Below, piece after piece: positions 9,385 through 18,799 of a DNA stretch of 64,000 nucleotides (position 1 is its first letter; each line of letters begins with the position of its first letter). This stretch comes from JABSSA01 sp039975755 (GTDB lineage Bacteria > Pseudomonadota > Alphaproteobacteria > Rhodobacterales > Rhodobacteraceae), in the NCBI GenBank assembly GCA_039975755.1, contig JBDWGM010000096.1:1-64000 (forward strand), given 5' to 3'. A program made the translations under genes and the position numbers. The notes below the pieces were generated by a model. The model did no database searches, was not told where the DNA came from, and saw only the letters and a program-made list of their open reading frames with translations.

Positions 9385-9413
9385 CCTTCCGCTGCACCGT
9401 TGCGGTAGGAAGG
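9385..9413. repeat. imperfect inverted repeat upstream of the GNAT gene
   Basis: CCTTCCGC at 9385-9392 pairs with GCGG-TA-GGAAGG at 9402-9413 around a nine-base loop. It lies in the short gap between the GT4 and acetyltransferase genes. It is not followed by a T-run, so it does not look like an intrinsic terminator. It could be a remnant of a small repeated element or an RNA hairpin over the GGAAGG at 9408-9413. Confidence 0.4.
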
Positions 9414-9482
9414 TCAATGGCAGTAGTGAGCCCAGATTACATTAACGTTGCATCGCAGCGAAATTCGGCTTTTGTTAGGGTC

Positions 9483-9977
9483 ATGAAATTTGCTCAACAA
9501 GTCCAAACTGAACGGCTGTTGTTGCAACCGTTGCGAAAGCGAAATCTTTGGTTCTTCTGCAGACTCTTAGGGAGTAAAAGCGTCAGGTTTTATCTGGGCG
9601 GACCCGTTGCCTGGAGCCAACGGTTTCCGCGCTTCAAGCGATATTTGGCTGCGCCGGACTTTGTCGGGGTTTGGGTTGTTAGTCTAGCAGAACGCAACCA
9701 GCCCATTGGCCTGGTTGAACTTGGGCCCCATAAAGACGGAAAAGACTATGAAATTTCGTACCAGTTTAGACCAACCTTTTGGGGTAAGGGCTTTGCAAAT
9801 GAGGCTGTTCAGGCGGTCATCAGCCATGCTCTAAATGAAACTGATTTGGAGCGGATCATTGCAGAAACACAGAGCGCCAACTCAGCTTCCTGTCGTTTAT
9901 TGTGCAAACTAGGAATGGTGGAGGTTGAACGGGTAGAGAGATTTGGTGCGGAGCAGATCATCTTCGCCACAAGCTGA
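9483..9977 (+). CDS. GNAT family N-acetyltransferase (RimJ/RimL-like)
   Basis: A protein of about 164 residues starting MKFAQQVQTERLLLQPL, a classic RimJ/RimL-type opening (TERLxLRPL). The acetyl-CoA pyrophosphate-binding segment is FWGKGFANEAVQAV near residue 100. ETQSANSASCRLLCKLGM near 138 is the usual motif B region. An upstream in-frame ATG at 9417 has GGAAGG before it and would add 22 residues that do not resemble the family, so I prefer 9483. The gene has noticeably lower GC and different codon choice than the flanking glycosyltransferases, which suggests recent acquisition. The substrate could be a protein N-terminus, an amino sugar or a small amine. It is convergent with the next gene. 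Confidence 0.78.
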   Translation: MKFAQQVQTERLLLQPLRKRNLWFFCRLLGSKSVRFYLGGPVAWSQRFPRFKRYLAAPDFVGVWVVSLAERNQPIGLVELGPHKDGKDYEISYQFRPTFWGKGFANEAVQAVISHALNETDLERIIAETQSANSASCRLLCKLGMVEVERVERFGAEQIIFATS

Positions 9978-10062
9978 CAGCAGACATTGGCACATCCGCA
10001 GCGAAAGACCGCTCAGCCGACATCGGCATCGGTGCGCAACCCATCCTCGAAAAACCCAACAC

Positions 10063-11133
10063 TCAGGGTTTGATCAAGGGCAGTATTGCCTTTGCAAATT
10101 GCGCGTCGAATTCAGGTGTATAATGGCCATCGGGCAGGAAGGCGCCTCGGTTGCGGGGGTCGGCGTGGTCGGCTGTGGCGAAATACGGGATGTTTTCAGC
10201 CTGTAGAAACGGCACCAGCAGCGCATGTAGATCAACGTTGCCGCGCGTGCGGGTCTGCACCAGCAACACCACGGGGCGTTGACCCTCCGCCTCTGCGCTG
10301 CGGGCGAAATCGCGCGCCATGCGTTTAAGCACCTCTTCAAAAGGATATTCGCCGTTTTTTACTTGTTCTTTTATGCGGGCCACATGCCCTGTGGCCAAAG
10401 ACCGGCGCACCATGCGTGAAAACGGGGAATGATCCAGCGTCGTCAGGCCAAAAGAGGTCGGGCCATAAAACGCGTCTTCGGTCCTCAGCTGGTCGCGCCA
10501 CGCCTGTGCAAGGTCCGGGTCCGAGGACAGGCGCGCTTCGTCTGCCTGACTTTGGATCAGAGGATCGATACGCCGCAACCCCTCTACGCCTTCGGGACGG
10601 AAGATCGGATAGGTAAAAGGCGCGGGCTGCTCAAAAGACCATGTGCGGTTGGACAAGGCCGCCATCGCCGGCACAGATGACGACAAGATGGTCAAAACCA
10701 CAACATCGCCCGGGCGTCGGTTGGGTTGGTCGTCTTGAAACAGGGCATATGTGAAATTGGGCGGGGCGGCCGGGCCAGCATGATGATCCACGGTGATCTC
10801 AGGGGCGATCGCATGCACAGCTTTCATGATGTTGCCCGAAAAGGACATGCCATAAACCCGCACCGCAGGCGTGTCTGGCGCGGCTGCGAAATCCTCTGCC
10901 GACTGGGCCAGAATATCATCCCACCACGCCACAGCAGACAGGTTCCCGCGCACGGATGGATCGCGTTCCCAGCGGGCGTGTTTGCCCGGCACGCTGCGCC
11001 CATATTCGAAATACTGCACCACCGAAGACAGGCGTCCACGGGTTTCGACCCAGTTCAACACCCCAGCCACAGCCAAATCCAACACAACCAGACTCAGCAA
11101 GGTCAGAGCAAAGATAGAGACTGTTTTACGCAT
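10063..11133 (-). CDS. AlgJ/AlgX-like SGNH partner of MBOAT acyltransferase
   Basis: A 356-residue protein with an N-terminal signal anchor (residues about 5-25) and a periplasmic domain. The motifs VYGMSFSGNI near residue 94, with the Ser of an SGNH block I, and DGHYTPEFD near 331, in the Asp-x-His position of block V, fit an AlgJ/DltD/PatB-type acetyl-transfer partner. Such proteins receive an acyl group moved across the membrane by an MBOAT protein and pass it to the nascent polysaccharide. The gene follows the MBOAT gene by 12 bases in the same operon, which supports this pairing. Start ATG 11133 has AAGG upstream. Assignment of the catalytic residues is by motif position only. Confidence 0.7.
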   Translation of the reverse strand: MRKTVSIFALTLLSLVVLDLAVAGVLNWVETRGRLSSVVQYFEYGRSVPGKHARWERDPSVRGNLSAVAWWDDILAQSAEDFAAAPDTPAVRVYGMSFSGNIMKAVHAIAPEITVDHHAGPAAPPNFTYALFQDDQPNRRPGDVVVLTILSSSVPAMAALSNRTWSFEQPAPFTYPIFRPEGVEGLRRIDPLIQSQADEARLSSDPDLAQAWRDQLRTEDAFYGPTSFGLTTLDHSPFSRMVRRSLATGHVARIKEQVKNGEYPFEEVLKRMARDFARSAEAEGQRPVVLLVQTRTRGNVDLHALLVPFLQAENIPYFATADHADPRNRGAFLPDGHYTPEFDAQFAKAILPLIKP

Positions 11134-11145
11134 GCCCGTCCCGCC

Positions 11146-12576
11146 TTAGAACTGGAAATAGATAAAGGCCGATGTGGCCGTGGTGGATCCGAAAGCCAAC
11201 AAATAGATCATACCGGCATAAAGACCGGCCCGCAGCCAGATCGGCCAATGTGCATAGAATTGCACATCACCGGCCCGTTCCACCAGCACGTCCCAAACCA
11301 GCAAGAACCCGACGCCCAGCAAAGCCGCCGCAGGGGGCACCGGCATCGACATCCCTTGCGGCGCATCAATCAGCCCCAACAAGCGTCCGGTCATCTGGCG
11401 GATTTGTTCAAACGAACCGGCCCGGAATAACAGCCAGCCGTAACAGACCACCTGAAAGAACAGCGCAATCGCCCCAATCCGCAAAAGCCACGCCCCTGCC
11501 CCGCGCACGATCCCTTCGCCGACATGTTTGTGACGTCCGGCAAACGCCCGGTGTACCGCCAGCAAGGCGCCTTGATACACACCCCACAAAGCAAAGTTCC
11601 ACGCCGCACCATGCCACAGCCCGCCCAATGTCATGGTCGCCATCAGGTTGCGATAGGTTTTCCCCGGTCCACCCCGATTGCCGCCAAGCGATATATAAAG
11701 GTAGTCGCGCAACCAGCTGGACAACGAAATATGCCAACGGCGCCAGAATTCCTGTGGATCGGCTGCAAAATAGGGCTGTGCAAAATTCCGCATCAGGTGA
11801 AAGCCCAACATTTTGGCGATCCCTCGAGCGATATCTGTATATCCGGAAAAGTCGCAATAAATCTGGATGGCAAAGGCCCAAGTGGCCAAAATGATATCCA
11901 AACGCGATGGATCAGGATGCGCATAAACCGCCTCGACTGCCGGGGCGAGCCCGTCCGCGATGACAACCTTCTTGACCAATCCCAGCAAACACAACACAGC
12001 CCCCCGCCGGAACGCATCCCAGCTTAACTGGCGCGGCTGACTGATATTGGGCAACAGGTTCTTGGCCCGTTCAATCGGACCCGCCACCAGCTGCGGGAAA
12101 AAGGCGACAAACAGGGCAAAATCAAAGAAATCGCGCGACGGTTCCAGATCGCGCCGATAGATATCAATCGTGTAGCTAAGCGTTTGGAACGTATAAAATG
12201 ATATCCCCACCGGCAGCACAATCGACAAGACAAACGGATCCGCCGCATAGCCCATATTCCCAAGCAAAGCCTGAAAGCTGTCAACAAAGAAGCCCAGATA
12301 TTTAAAGACGCCCAGCATGCCGAGATTGACCGCCAAAGACAGGCTTAGCAATCGACGCCGTCGGACGTCATTGGCTGCGCGCCCCATCGCAGCACCGATG
12401 AAATAATCAACAAAGGTGCTGAGCAAAATCAGGCTTAGAAAGCGCCAATCCCAAGCCCCGTAAAACACATAGCTTGCCACCAAAAGCATGCGGTTCTGGC
12501 CCTTATGCGGCAACACCACATAAAGCGCACCCACGATCAGGAAAAAGACCCAAAACTGGAGTTCGGTAAACAGCAT
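11146..12576 (-). CDS. MBOAT family O-acyltransferase (AlgI/PatA-like)
   Basis: A 476-residue polytopic protein. It opens MLFTELQFWVFFLIVGALY and contains DYFIGAAMG, VLPVGISFYTFQTLSYTID, LVAGPIERAKNLLPN and QIYCDFSGYTDIARG. It also has the MBOAT catalytic-His region LGGLWHGAAWNF near residue 310. These match AlgI-type proteins that carry acyl (usually acetyl) groups across the inner membrane for O-acylation of polysaccharides. It lies in a three-gene leftward operon with a GT2 gene upstream and the SGNH partner downstream, with gaps of 12 bases each. Length and motifs are normal for the family. Confidence 0.93.
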   Translation of the reverse strand: MLFTELQFWVFFLIVGALYVVLPHKGQNRMLLVASYVFYGAWDWRFLSLILLSTFVDYFIGAAMGRAANDVRRRRLLSLSLAVNLGMLGVFKYLGFFVDSFQALLGNMGYAADPFVLSIVLPVGISFYTFQTLSYTIDIYRRDLEPSRDFFDFALFVAFFPQLVAGPIERAKNLLPNISQPRQLSWDAFRRGAVLCLLGLVKKVVIADGLAPAVEAVYAHPDPSRLDIILATWAFAIQIYCDFSGYTDIARGIAKMLGFHLMRNFAQPYFAADPQEFWRRWHISLSSWLRDYLYISLGGNRGGPGKTYRNLMATMTLGGLWHGAAWNFALWGVYQGALLAVHRAFAGRHKHVGEGIVRGAGAWLLRIGAIALFFQVVCYGWLLFRAGSFEQIRQMTGRLLGLIDAPQGMSMPVPPAAALLGVGFLLVWDVLVERAGDVQFYAHWPIWLRAGLYAGMIYLLAFGSTTATSAFIYFQF

Positions 12577-12588
12577 TGTGCCGCTCGC

Positions 12589-13530
12589 TTAGACGGTTTC
12601 GGGGGACCAGAGGTCGGCCCGTTCTGCTTCGATTTCAGAGGCGGCGCGCGCTTTGCCCACAGATAAAGCCCGGCGTTGATAGGCCCGGATGAAGGTGCGC
12701 AATTCGGCATCTCCATGTTGCGGATCTCGCCGCAGCATCGCACCAAAATATCCCTGCAGGATGGAAAGCCCGCCCGTCACATAGGGCGGCTGGCGCATCT
12801 TGTTGATGGCAGACGCCACCAGATACACTGGACCGGTGCCCATGTAATACTGACCAAAGCCGTGACGGCGGCGGCCCACATGAATATTTGTCTGGCTGGA
12901 TCCCATCGGGCGCAGATGTTCGAAGGCCAGTTCAGGCGCATCCCAGCTGCCCACAATCCAACCCAGCTGACGCGCCTTGTGGCAATCCAAACCATCCCAC
13001 ATGACCTCGCGGGCAAAGCCGCCGATCTGATTGAAACAGCTCACGCGCATGAATTTGGACGCCCCGATCGACATCTCGTCTCCGATGCCTTCCGAAATCT
13101 GCTGACCCTGCGGTCCGCTGTACCATGTCTTGCCCGAACAGCTGCCGACACGGGGTTCTGCCTCCATCCGGTCCATCAGGCCCGCAAAATAAGTCGGCGG
13201 CAAATCCAGATCGAGATCGAGCTTACACAGATAGGTGTAATCGCTCAGCGTGACTGTCTCGAGCCCGGCATAAAAGGCTTCGATCACACCGGGGCCCACG
13301 GCCCGCTTACCACGGTCTTCGCGGCGCACCACACGGATCCAATCATGTGCGGCCGTGTATTCGGCCAGAATCTGAGGGCTGTCATCTGTCGACCCATCAT
13401 CGACAATAACCCAAAGGGCGGGCCGTTCGGACTGTGCCACCATGCTGTCCAGCGTGCGGCGCATATAGTCAGCCTCGTTACGTCCGGGCGAAATGACCAC
13501 ATAAGCGCGGGTATCAATTGCGTGTTTCAT
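12589..13530 (-). CDS. GT2 family glycosyltransferase
   Basis: A 313-residue GT-A protein with ISPGRNEADYMRRTLDSM near residue 13, VDDGSTDDSPQI near 44 and an acidic DLDLDLP around 105 in the DxD position. The C-terminal part (VMWDGLDCHKARQLGW, then SSQTNIHVGRRRHG) is the acceptor-side region. There is no membrane segment, so it acts as a cytoplasmic transferase on a lipid-linked intermediate. It is the first gene of the operon with MBOAT and the SGNH partner. The 81-base gap to the divergent gene at 13612 should carry promoters for both directions. The sugar is unknown. Confidence 0.87.
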   Translation of the reverse strand: MKHAIDTRAYVVISPGRNEADYMRRTLDSMVAQSERPALWVIVDDGSTDDSPQILAEYTAAHDWIRVVRREDRGKRAVGPGVIEAFYAGLETVTLSDYTYLCKLDLDLDLPPTYFAGLMDRMEAEPRVGSCSGKTWYSGPQGQQISEGIGDEMSIGASKFMRVSCFNQIGGFAREVMWDGLDCHKARQLGWIVGSWDAPELAFEHLRPMGSSQTNIHVGRRRHGFGQYYMGTGPVYLVASAINKMRQPPYVTGGLSILQGYFGAMLRRDPQHGDAELRTFIRAYQRRALSVGKARAASEIEAERADLWSPETV

Positions 13531-13611
13531 AGCTGGTCTATGTTCGATATAGACAGCGCAGACAAGAAGACCCTTATCCTGTTATGACGATTATCTAAGT
13601 TTGTTTGAAAG

Positions 13612-14580
13612 ATGCATACCTCAATGACTGATGGAAAGACCCAGTCCTCGGGACATCTCGAGGGAACGGCGCCCGCCCCCGGGCGCGTCGGTTTACTGAC
13701 CTGTTCGATGGCGAACGACCTTGATCTATTTGCCCTTCTGGCCGCTTCGATTGACCGCCATGCAGCCCCCGGCGTGTTGCATCAGGTGGTGGTCCCGGGG
13801 TCAGATTTAGGCGCCTTCCGCCAGTTCGAGACTGAGAACCGCACCATCATTGCCCAAGAAGACATTCTGCCCGAACCGATCCGCAAGCTGCCGCGCTGGC
13901 TGAAACATCTCAGCTTTCTCAAGGCGGGTTTCCGACGGCCTATCTATCTGCGCCCCAATCTCGCTGTGGTGCGGGGCTGGATGTTACAGCAGATTTTGAA
14001 GATCGAGATGACCCGGCAGAACGATGCAGACGCCGTGATGCATATCGACAGCGATGTGTGCTTTTTTCGCCGTTTCGACCATGCGGACGGCTTTCGCGAT
14101 GGCAAAGTCCGCTATTTTCGCGTCACCGGTCCCACGGCCAACCCGATGCATATGCCATGGCTGAATGGCTCGGCCAAGTTTCTGGGGTTGGATCAAGCCC
14201 CCGACGATCAGGCCCATTACATCGAGAATTGTGTGATGTGGAGCCGTGACGTGACACGCGCCATGGTCGACCGGCTTGAGGCCACACAAGGCAAACCGTT
14301 ACACGAGGTGTTGTTTTCAGCCGAAACAATGTCGGAATATTACTTGTACGGCGTCTATGCAGATGCCTTCGCCCAAGAGTCCAATCTGGCTGTAGACCCT
14401 GTGTCTTTTTGCAATTCCTACTGGCCCGCCGATGAACAAGGCCCGGTGGATTTTGACGCCCTGCGCACACGGCTTGACCCCAAACATTGCGCCATGGCGG
14501 TGCAATCCACACATAACCTCGATATCACAGCGCGCGCTGCTCTTTATAAACGTGCCGAGACAGATCTAGCTCTGTCTTAA
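13612..14580 (+). CDS. DUF6492-like putative glycosyltransferase
   Basis: A 322-residue cytoplasmic protein. The core begins RVGLLTCSMANDLDLFALLAASID near residue 25, resembling the start of GT-A folds. It carries VMHIDSDVCFF near 143, an Asp-Ser-Asp that sits where GT-A enzymes hold their metal. This matches my memory of the DUF6492 family found in alphaproteobacterial polysaccharide loci, but I cannot verify the family number here. A second ATG at 13624 is also possible. Position between glycosyltransferases supports a role in glycan assembly. Function is otherwise unproven. Confidence 0.62.
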   Translation: MHTSMTDGKTQSSGHLEGTAPAPGRVGLLTCSMANDLDLFALLAASIDRHAAPGVLHQVVVPGSDLGAFRQFETENRTIIAQEDILPEPIRKLPRWLKHLSFLKAGFRRPIYLRPNLAVVRGWMLQQILKIEMTRQNDADAVMHIDSDVCFFRRFDHADGFRDGKVRYFRVTGPTANPMHMPWLNGSAKFLGLDQAPDDQAHYIENCVMWSRDVTRAMVDRLEATQGKPLHEVLFSAETMSEYYLYGVYADAFAQESNLAVDPVSFCNSYWPADEQGPVDFDALRTRLDPKHCAMAVQSTHNLDITARAALYKRAETDLALS

Positions 14581-14690
14581 GCGTGTCGCAGTGTTTTCAC
14601 GAAATCGCCCCACCTCCTCGATATTGCGCCGCAAGCGCTCTCATGGCAGGAGCAGCCCGGGCAAATTTTTAAGCTTCAAAGGACTATTTC

Positions 14691-16004
14691 ATGGCGCTTC
14701 TGGATGTAATTTCCTCCCGTAAGGCCCGTGTGGGCATCGTTGGTCTGGGCTATGTTGGCCTGCCGCTGGCCGTCACGGCCGCCCGACAAGGATTTCCCGT
14801 CACCGGGTTTGACATCGACGACAGCAAGATGGCGCGTCTGGATGCAGGCGAAAGCTATATCGGGGCGGTGACAGATGCCGATCTGAACGCGGTCAAGGAC
14901 GGGTTTGACTGGACCACGGATTTCAGCCGTTTGGCCGAATGTCAGGCCATCCTGATCTGTGTCCCCACGCCCCTGACCAAACAGCGCGAACCCGATCTGT
15001 CCTTTGTGGAAGAGACCACACATAAGATCGCGCAACATATCAGCGCCGGCACCGTTGTTGTGCTGGAATCAACAACCTATCCCGGCACAACCGAAGAAGT
15101 ACTCGCCCCGATCCTTGAAACATCGGGTCTGACACTGGGCAAAGACATCTTTCTGGGCTTCTCCCCCGAACGCGAAGATCCCGGCAACACCAGTCATAAC
15201 ACCCGCTCGATCCCCAAAGTGGTTGCAGGTATGGGCGATCTGGCCGGCGATCTGGTCGAAGCGCTCTATGCCGGTATCGTGGACACGGTTGTGCGCGTGC
15301 CAACACCCGCCACCGCCGAGGCCGTCAAAATCACCGAAAACATCTTTCGCGCGGTCAACATCGCTTTGGTCAACGAACTCAAGCTGATCTATGACAAAAT
15401 GGACATCGATGTCTGGGAGGTCATTGAAGGGGCCGCCACCAAACCCTTTGGCTATATGCCCTTCTATCCCGGCCCCGGTCTGGGCGGGCACTGTATCCCG
15501 ATTGATCCGTTTTACCTGACATGGAAGGCCCGCGAACACGAAGTGCCAACGCGCTTTATTGAGCTGGCTGGCGAAATCAACACCAACATGCCGCATCATG
15601 TCGTCGACCGCCTGCGTGAAATTGTCGACCGCGAAGTCGGCAAGGGCCTGAGCCGTGCGCGCATCCTGCTGGTGGGCGTGGCGTATAAGAAAAACGTCTC
15701 TGATATGCGCGAAAGCCCCTCCATGAAGCTGATGGAGCTGTTGGACGAAGCGGGCGCAGAGGTCGTTTATATCGACCCGCATGTGCCTGAAATCCCGCCC
15801 ATGCGCGAATACAAACAATACGTAGCGCGCAGTGCGACCGATCCCAAAACCCTGACCGCAGACCAAATTGATGCCGTGCTGATCGCCACAGATCACGACG
15901 CCACCGATTATGCTGCCCTGCTGGATTTGGATTGCCCGATCATCGACACCCGCAATGTGATGGCCAAACGCGGACTTGATATGGACCGGGTTCGCAAGGT
16001 CTAA
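14691..16004 (+). CDS. UDP-N-acetyl-hexosamine 6-dehydrogenase (WbpA/WecC/TviB family)
   Basis: A 437-residue nucleotide-sugar dehydrogenase. The Rossmann NAD site GIVGLGYVGLPLAV is near residue 15. ESTTYPGTTEEVL near 125 and GFSPEREDPGN near 157 follow. GPGLGGHCIPIDP carries the catalytic Cys268, and the UDP-binding C-terminal domain has GVAYKKNVSDMRESPS near 325. The PEREDPGN variant is typical of WbpA/TviB-type enzymes that oxidise UDP-GlcNAc or UDP-GlcNAc-derived sugars twice at C6 to the uronic acid, rather than UDP-glucose. This supplies an acidic amino sugar for the polymer. A rich AAAGGA lies upstream of the ATG. It probably forms an operon with the following sulfotransferase gene. 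Confidence 0.9.
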   Translation: MALLDVISSRKARVGIVGLGYVGLPLAVTAARQGFPVTGFDIDDSKMARLDAGESYIGAVTDADLNAVKDGFDWTTDFSRLAECQAILICVPTPLTKQREPDLSFVEETTHKIAQHISAGTVVVLESTTYPGTTEEVLAPILETSGLTLGKDIFLGFSPEREDPGNTSHNTRSIPKVVAGMGDLAGDLVEALYAGIVDTVVRVPTPATAEAVKITENIFRAVNIALVNELKLIYDKMDIDVWEVIEGAATKPFGYMPFYPGPGLGGHCIPIDPFYLTWKAREHEVPTRFIELAGEINTNMPHHVVDRLREIVDREVGKGLSRARILLVGVAYKKNVSDMRESPSMKLMELLDEAGAEVVYIDPHVPEIPPMREYKQYVARSATDPKTLTADQIDAVLIATDHDATDYAALLDLDCPIIDTRNVMAKRGLDMDRVRKV

Positions 16005-16022
16005 AACGGCAAAGGGCTTCTT

Positions 16023-16952
16023 ATGGCGACCACGCCTCCTATCCTGATCCACGCGGGATACCAGAAAACGGCTTCGACGTTTCTGCAAAACCAGATCTTT
16101 TCGGATCAGGCGGTTTTTGCCGCGCCGTGGGGCACACAATCCGCCATGGCAATCGAGGCGTTCATTCTCAGTCATCCGGCGCGCTTTGAATCCGACGCGA
16201 TCCGCGCCGATTTTGCCAATACGGATGGGCGCATCCCGGTGATCTCACACGAAGACTTGCTGGGCTATCCAATTTACGGACGCTATCACGCGGAAGCGGC
16301 TTTGACACGGATGGCCAAGGCGTTTCCCGAAGCCCGTCTGCTGGTCTGTGTGCGCGAACAACGCAGCATGATGATGGCCCAGTATTTGCAATATATCCGT
16401 CAAGGTGGATCTGAAACGATCCAAACCATGCTGACGGGCAACATGGATCGCCCCGGGTTTCGCCCCGTTCTGCGCCGGGATCATTTCGAATATGACCTAA
16501 GCTACGATTTGGCCTGCGCACATTTCCCAAGGGAACAGGTTCTGTTCATGCCCCACGAGCTGATGCGTGCGGACCCTGCGGCTTATATACAGCGCCTGAA
16601 TGGGTTTTTGGGCACAACGCTTGAGGAAGCGCGCCTTGAACAGGTTGTCTATGCCCGGCGCGGCGATGCTGCGATCCTGCTGGAGCGTTGGCTGAACCGC
16701 TGGGTGCCTGTGCCTGCCGTGCGCCCGGCCCGTTACGAAGACAACACCCGTCTGGTCAAGCTCAAGAATACACTGATCAAGCGGATCGATCCGATCTTGT
16801 CGCGCCACACCAAAATCGGCGCCCGTCAAATCGCCGCGATCCGCGGCTTTATCGATGACACCATCGGAATCGAATACGCCGCATCCAACCAACGATTAAG
16901 TGATCGCATTGGATTGGACCTGACAGGGTTGGGATATCCGGTCGCAACTTAA
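16023..16952 (+). CDS. sulfotransferase family protein
   Basis: A 309-residue cytoplasmic protein. ILIHAGYQKTASTFLQ at residues 7-22 is the PAPS 5'-phosphosulfate loop (KTxSTxLQ). The 3'-phosphate region is ARLLVCVREQRSMMMAQYLQY near 106-125. These are the two signature motifs of sulfotransferases, which move sulfate from PAPS to a hydroxyl or amine. It starts 18 bases after the UDP-sugar dehydrogenase gene. In a marine polysaccharide locus, sulfation of the glycan or its precursor is the natural inference. The acceptor is unknown. Confidence 0.8.
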   Translation: MATTPPILIHAGYQKTASTFLQNQIFSDQAVFAAPWGTQSAMAIEAFILSHPARFESDAIRADFANTDGRIPVISHEDLLGYPIYGRYHAEAALTRMAKAFPEARLLVCVREQRSMMMAQYLQYIRQGGSETIQTMLTGNMDRPGFRPVLRRDHFEYDLSYDLACAHFPREQVLFMPHELMRADPAAYIQRLNGFLGTTLEEARLEQVVYARRGDAAILLERWLNRWVPVPAVRPARYEDNTRLVKLKNTLIKRIDPILSRHTKIGARQIAAIRGFIDDTIGIEYAASNQRLSDRIGLDLTGLGYPVAT

Positions 16953-17076
16953 CCTTTTGCTCACACAAACCACCAGACAACTGGGTGCGCAGGCTTTCAA
17001 AAAGAACACGCTTCTGCCATAAAACAACCAGTTACAGTTGGTACCCTTTAGCATTTGAACAGATAGACAGTGACCT

Positions 17077-17916
17077 ATGACCGATCCTATTTTTTCCTTT
17101 GATCCCGAGACATTCCTAATCCCATCCGACAAAGCGAAGGAGATCGGCACATCCTATGCCGAGACCTATCAGGCCGGTCAGCCCTATAATCACATCTGCA
17201 TCGATAACTTCCTGCCCGAACCCGTCCTAGAGAACGTGATCGCGGATCTGGGCACATTGCCCGCCCCGGAATCCAGCTTTGCCCGCGCGCAGGAAAACCT
17301 GAAATCATCTTATATCCCAGAGCGTCTTCCGACCTATACGAAGAACCTCTTTTACGCGTTCAATTCACGCCCCTTCATCCTGTTCCTCGAAGAAATGACA
17401 GGGATCAAAGGCTTGATTCCCGATCCCTACTTCATGGGTGCAGGCATCCATAAAACCCAGAATGGCGGGCATTTGGATATCCATGCGGATTTCAACCTGC
17501 ACCAAATGATGCAGGTCGAGCGCCGCCTGAATATTCTGATTTACCTGAACCGCGACTGGCAGGCCGAATGGGGCGGCAACTTTGAAATCTGGAAAAACGA
17601 CATGTCGGCCAAGGTCAAAAGCTTTACGCCGACCTTCAACCGCATGGTTTGCTTTTCAACCGGGTCAAACACGTTCCACGGCAATCCAGAACCCGTGAAC
17701 CATCCCGACGGAGAAGCGCGCCAGTCGATCGCGCTGTATTACTATACCGCCACATGGGGTCCGGATCGTAAATCCCACACGACGCTGTTCAAACCGCGCC
17801 CCGGCACCGAAGATCAAGCAGACAGCGTGATCGCACGCCGTGCCATCATGAAGGACATCTTGCCCCCCATCGTTTACCGCCGGATCGGATATCACCTGCG
17901 CAAAGTCGGATTCTGA
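17077..17916 (+). CDS. 2-oxoglutarate/Fe(II)-dependent oxygenase, prolyl-4-hydroxylase-like
   Basis: A 279-residue protein with the double-stranded beta-helix metal site. HLDIHADFN near residue 130 supplies the His-x-Asp. FSTGSNTFHGNPEP near 193 supplies the distal His, and RQSIALYYYT near 213 supplies the 2-oxoglutarate-binding Arg. NILIYLNRDWQAEWGGNFEIW between them is typical of the 2OG-FeII_Oxy_3 family. Such enzymes hydroxylate a protein, lipid or small molecule. The gene stops four bases before the FkbM methyltransferase GTG, so the two are likely co-translated. The substrate is not readable; a role in glycan or lipid decoration is inferred from context only. Confidence 0.82.
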   Translation: MTDPIFSFDPETFLIPSDKAKEIGTSYAETYQAGQPYNHICIDNFLPEPVLENVIADLGTLPAPESSFARAQENLKSSYIPERLPTYTKNLFYAFNSRPFILFLEEMTGIKGLIPDPYFMGAGIHKTQNGGHLDIHADFNLHQMMQVERRLNILIYLNRDWQAEWGGNFEIWKNDMSAKVKSFTPTFNRMVCFSTGSNTFHGNPEPVNHPDGEARQSIALYYYTATWGPDRKSHTTLFKPRPGTEDQADSVIARRAIMKDILPPIVYRRIGYHLRKVGF

Positions 17917-17920
17917 TCAG

Positions 17921-18799
17921 GTGCTGGCTGGGCTCGCCGCACATATCGGACATCTCTATCCGCTAAAGTCCGGGTGTGGGCCCCTTGCCAATTCCAGGCT
18001 GTTTCGATGGCTTGACCCAGCGGGCGGGCCGGATGGCATTGCCTGCGTGACAGGCGGGCGCGCCGTGGTCCCTGCGGGTGATTATGTCGGACGCTCCATG
18101 CGCTTTGTCGGGGACCTTGATCCCAAAGTGTCATGGGTGGTCGACCGAGTACTGAACTCTGGCGATATCGCCCTTGATATAGGCTCTAATCTTGGGCTTG
18201 TGTCCTTGCGCATGGCCGCGCGGGTCGGCCCTTCGGGGCAGGTCCATGCCTTTGATCCGCAACCGCGTATGCAGGCTTATTTTCGCCGCACGCTGGATCT
18301 GAACCCGGATTTGCCGATCACCCTGCATCCCATCGGCCTCGGCCCTGAAAGCACCACACTGGAATTGGCTATCCCGCTCAACAATTCTGGCTCTGCGTCG
18401 CTGTCGACCCAGTTTGAAAACCTGCCCGGCACAGAAACCGTGCAGGTGCCTGTCGAACCGCTTGACAACTATGCCCAAACGGCCGGGATCACACAGGTCA
18501 AGATGATCAAAATGGATGTCGAAGGCTTCGAGGCCCAAGTCCTGCAAGGGGCGCATACCTTTCTGGGGCAGACCCGCCCTGCGGTTATCCTGCTTGAGGA
18601 AAACGCCCCTGACCCGGAAACTGGTCTGTCCCCTGCCCTCGAGCTATTACAGGCGCGAGATTATACCCTATACACCCTGCCTCGTGCACTGTGGACTGTG
18701 CGTCTGGCCCCCCTCTCTGAACACGCGACAGCCCATGATTATGTCGCCGTCGCCCCGGACGCCCCGGACGCCATTCGCAGTGCTTTGGGCATAAACTAA
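17921..18799 (+). CDS. FkbM family methyltransferase
   Basis: A 292-residue protein whose SAM-binding core starts DIALDIGSNLGLVSLRMAARVG near residue 86. VHAFDPQPRMQAYFRR near 109 and KMIKMDVEGFEAQVLQGA near 194 follow; the last is a hallmark of FkbM-type O-methyltransferases. The start is a GTG four bases after the previous stop; a later start is possible because the first 60 residues are not conserved-looking. Such genes are common in polysaccharide loci and can methylate a sugar hydroxyl. Specificity is inferred from context. Confidence 0.83.
   Translation: MLAGLAAHIGHLYPLKSGCGPLANSRLFRWLDPAGGPDGIACVTGGRAVVPAGDYVGRSMRFVGDLDPKVSWVVDRVLNSGDIALDIGSNLGLVSLRMAARVGPSGQVHAFDPQPRMQAYFRRTLDLNPDLPITLHPIGLGPESTTLELAIPLNNSGSASLSTQFENLPGTETVQVPVEPLDNYAQTAGITQVKMIKMDVEGFEAQVLQGAHTFLGQTRPAVILLEENAPDPETGLSPALELLQARDYTLYTLPRALWTVRLAPLSEHATAHDYVAVAPDAPDAIRSALGIN

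Noticed and set aside
10726..11430. 234-codon plus-strand frame over the AlgJ-like and MBOAT genes
   Set aside because: It is antisense to two genes with strong family motifs and is rich in His/Gln/Arg, as shadow frames in GC-rich DNA are.
12676..13587. 303-codon plus-strand frame
   Set aside because: Antisense to the GT2 gene at 12589-13530; the product shows no coherent domain.
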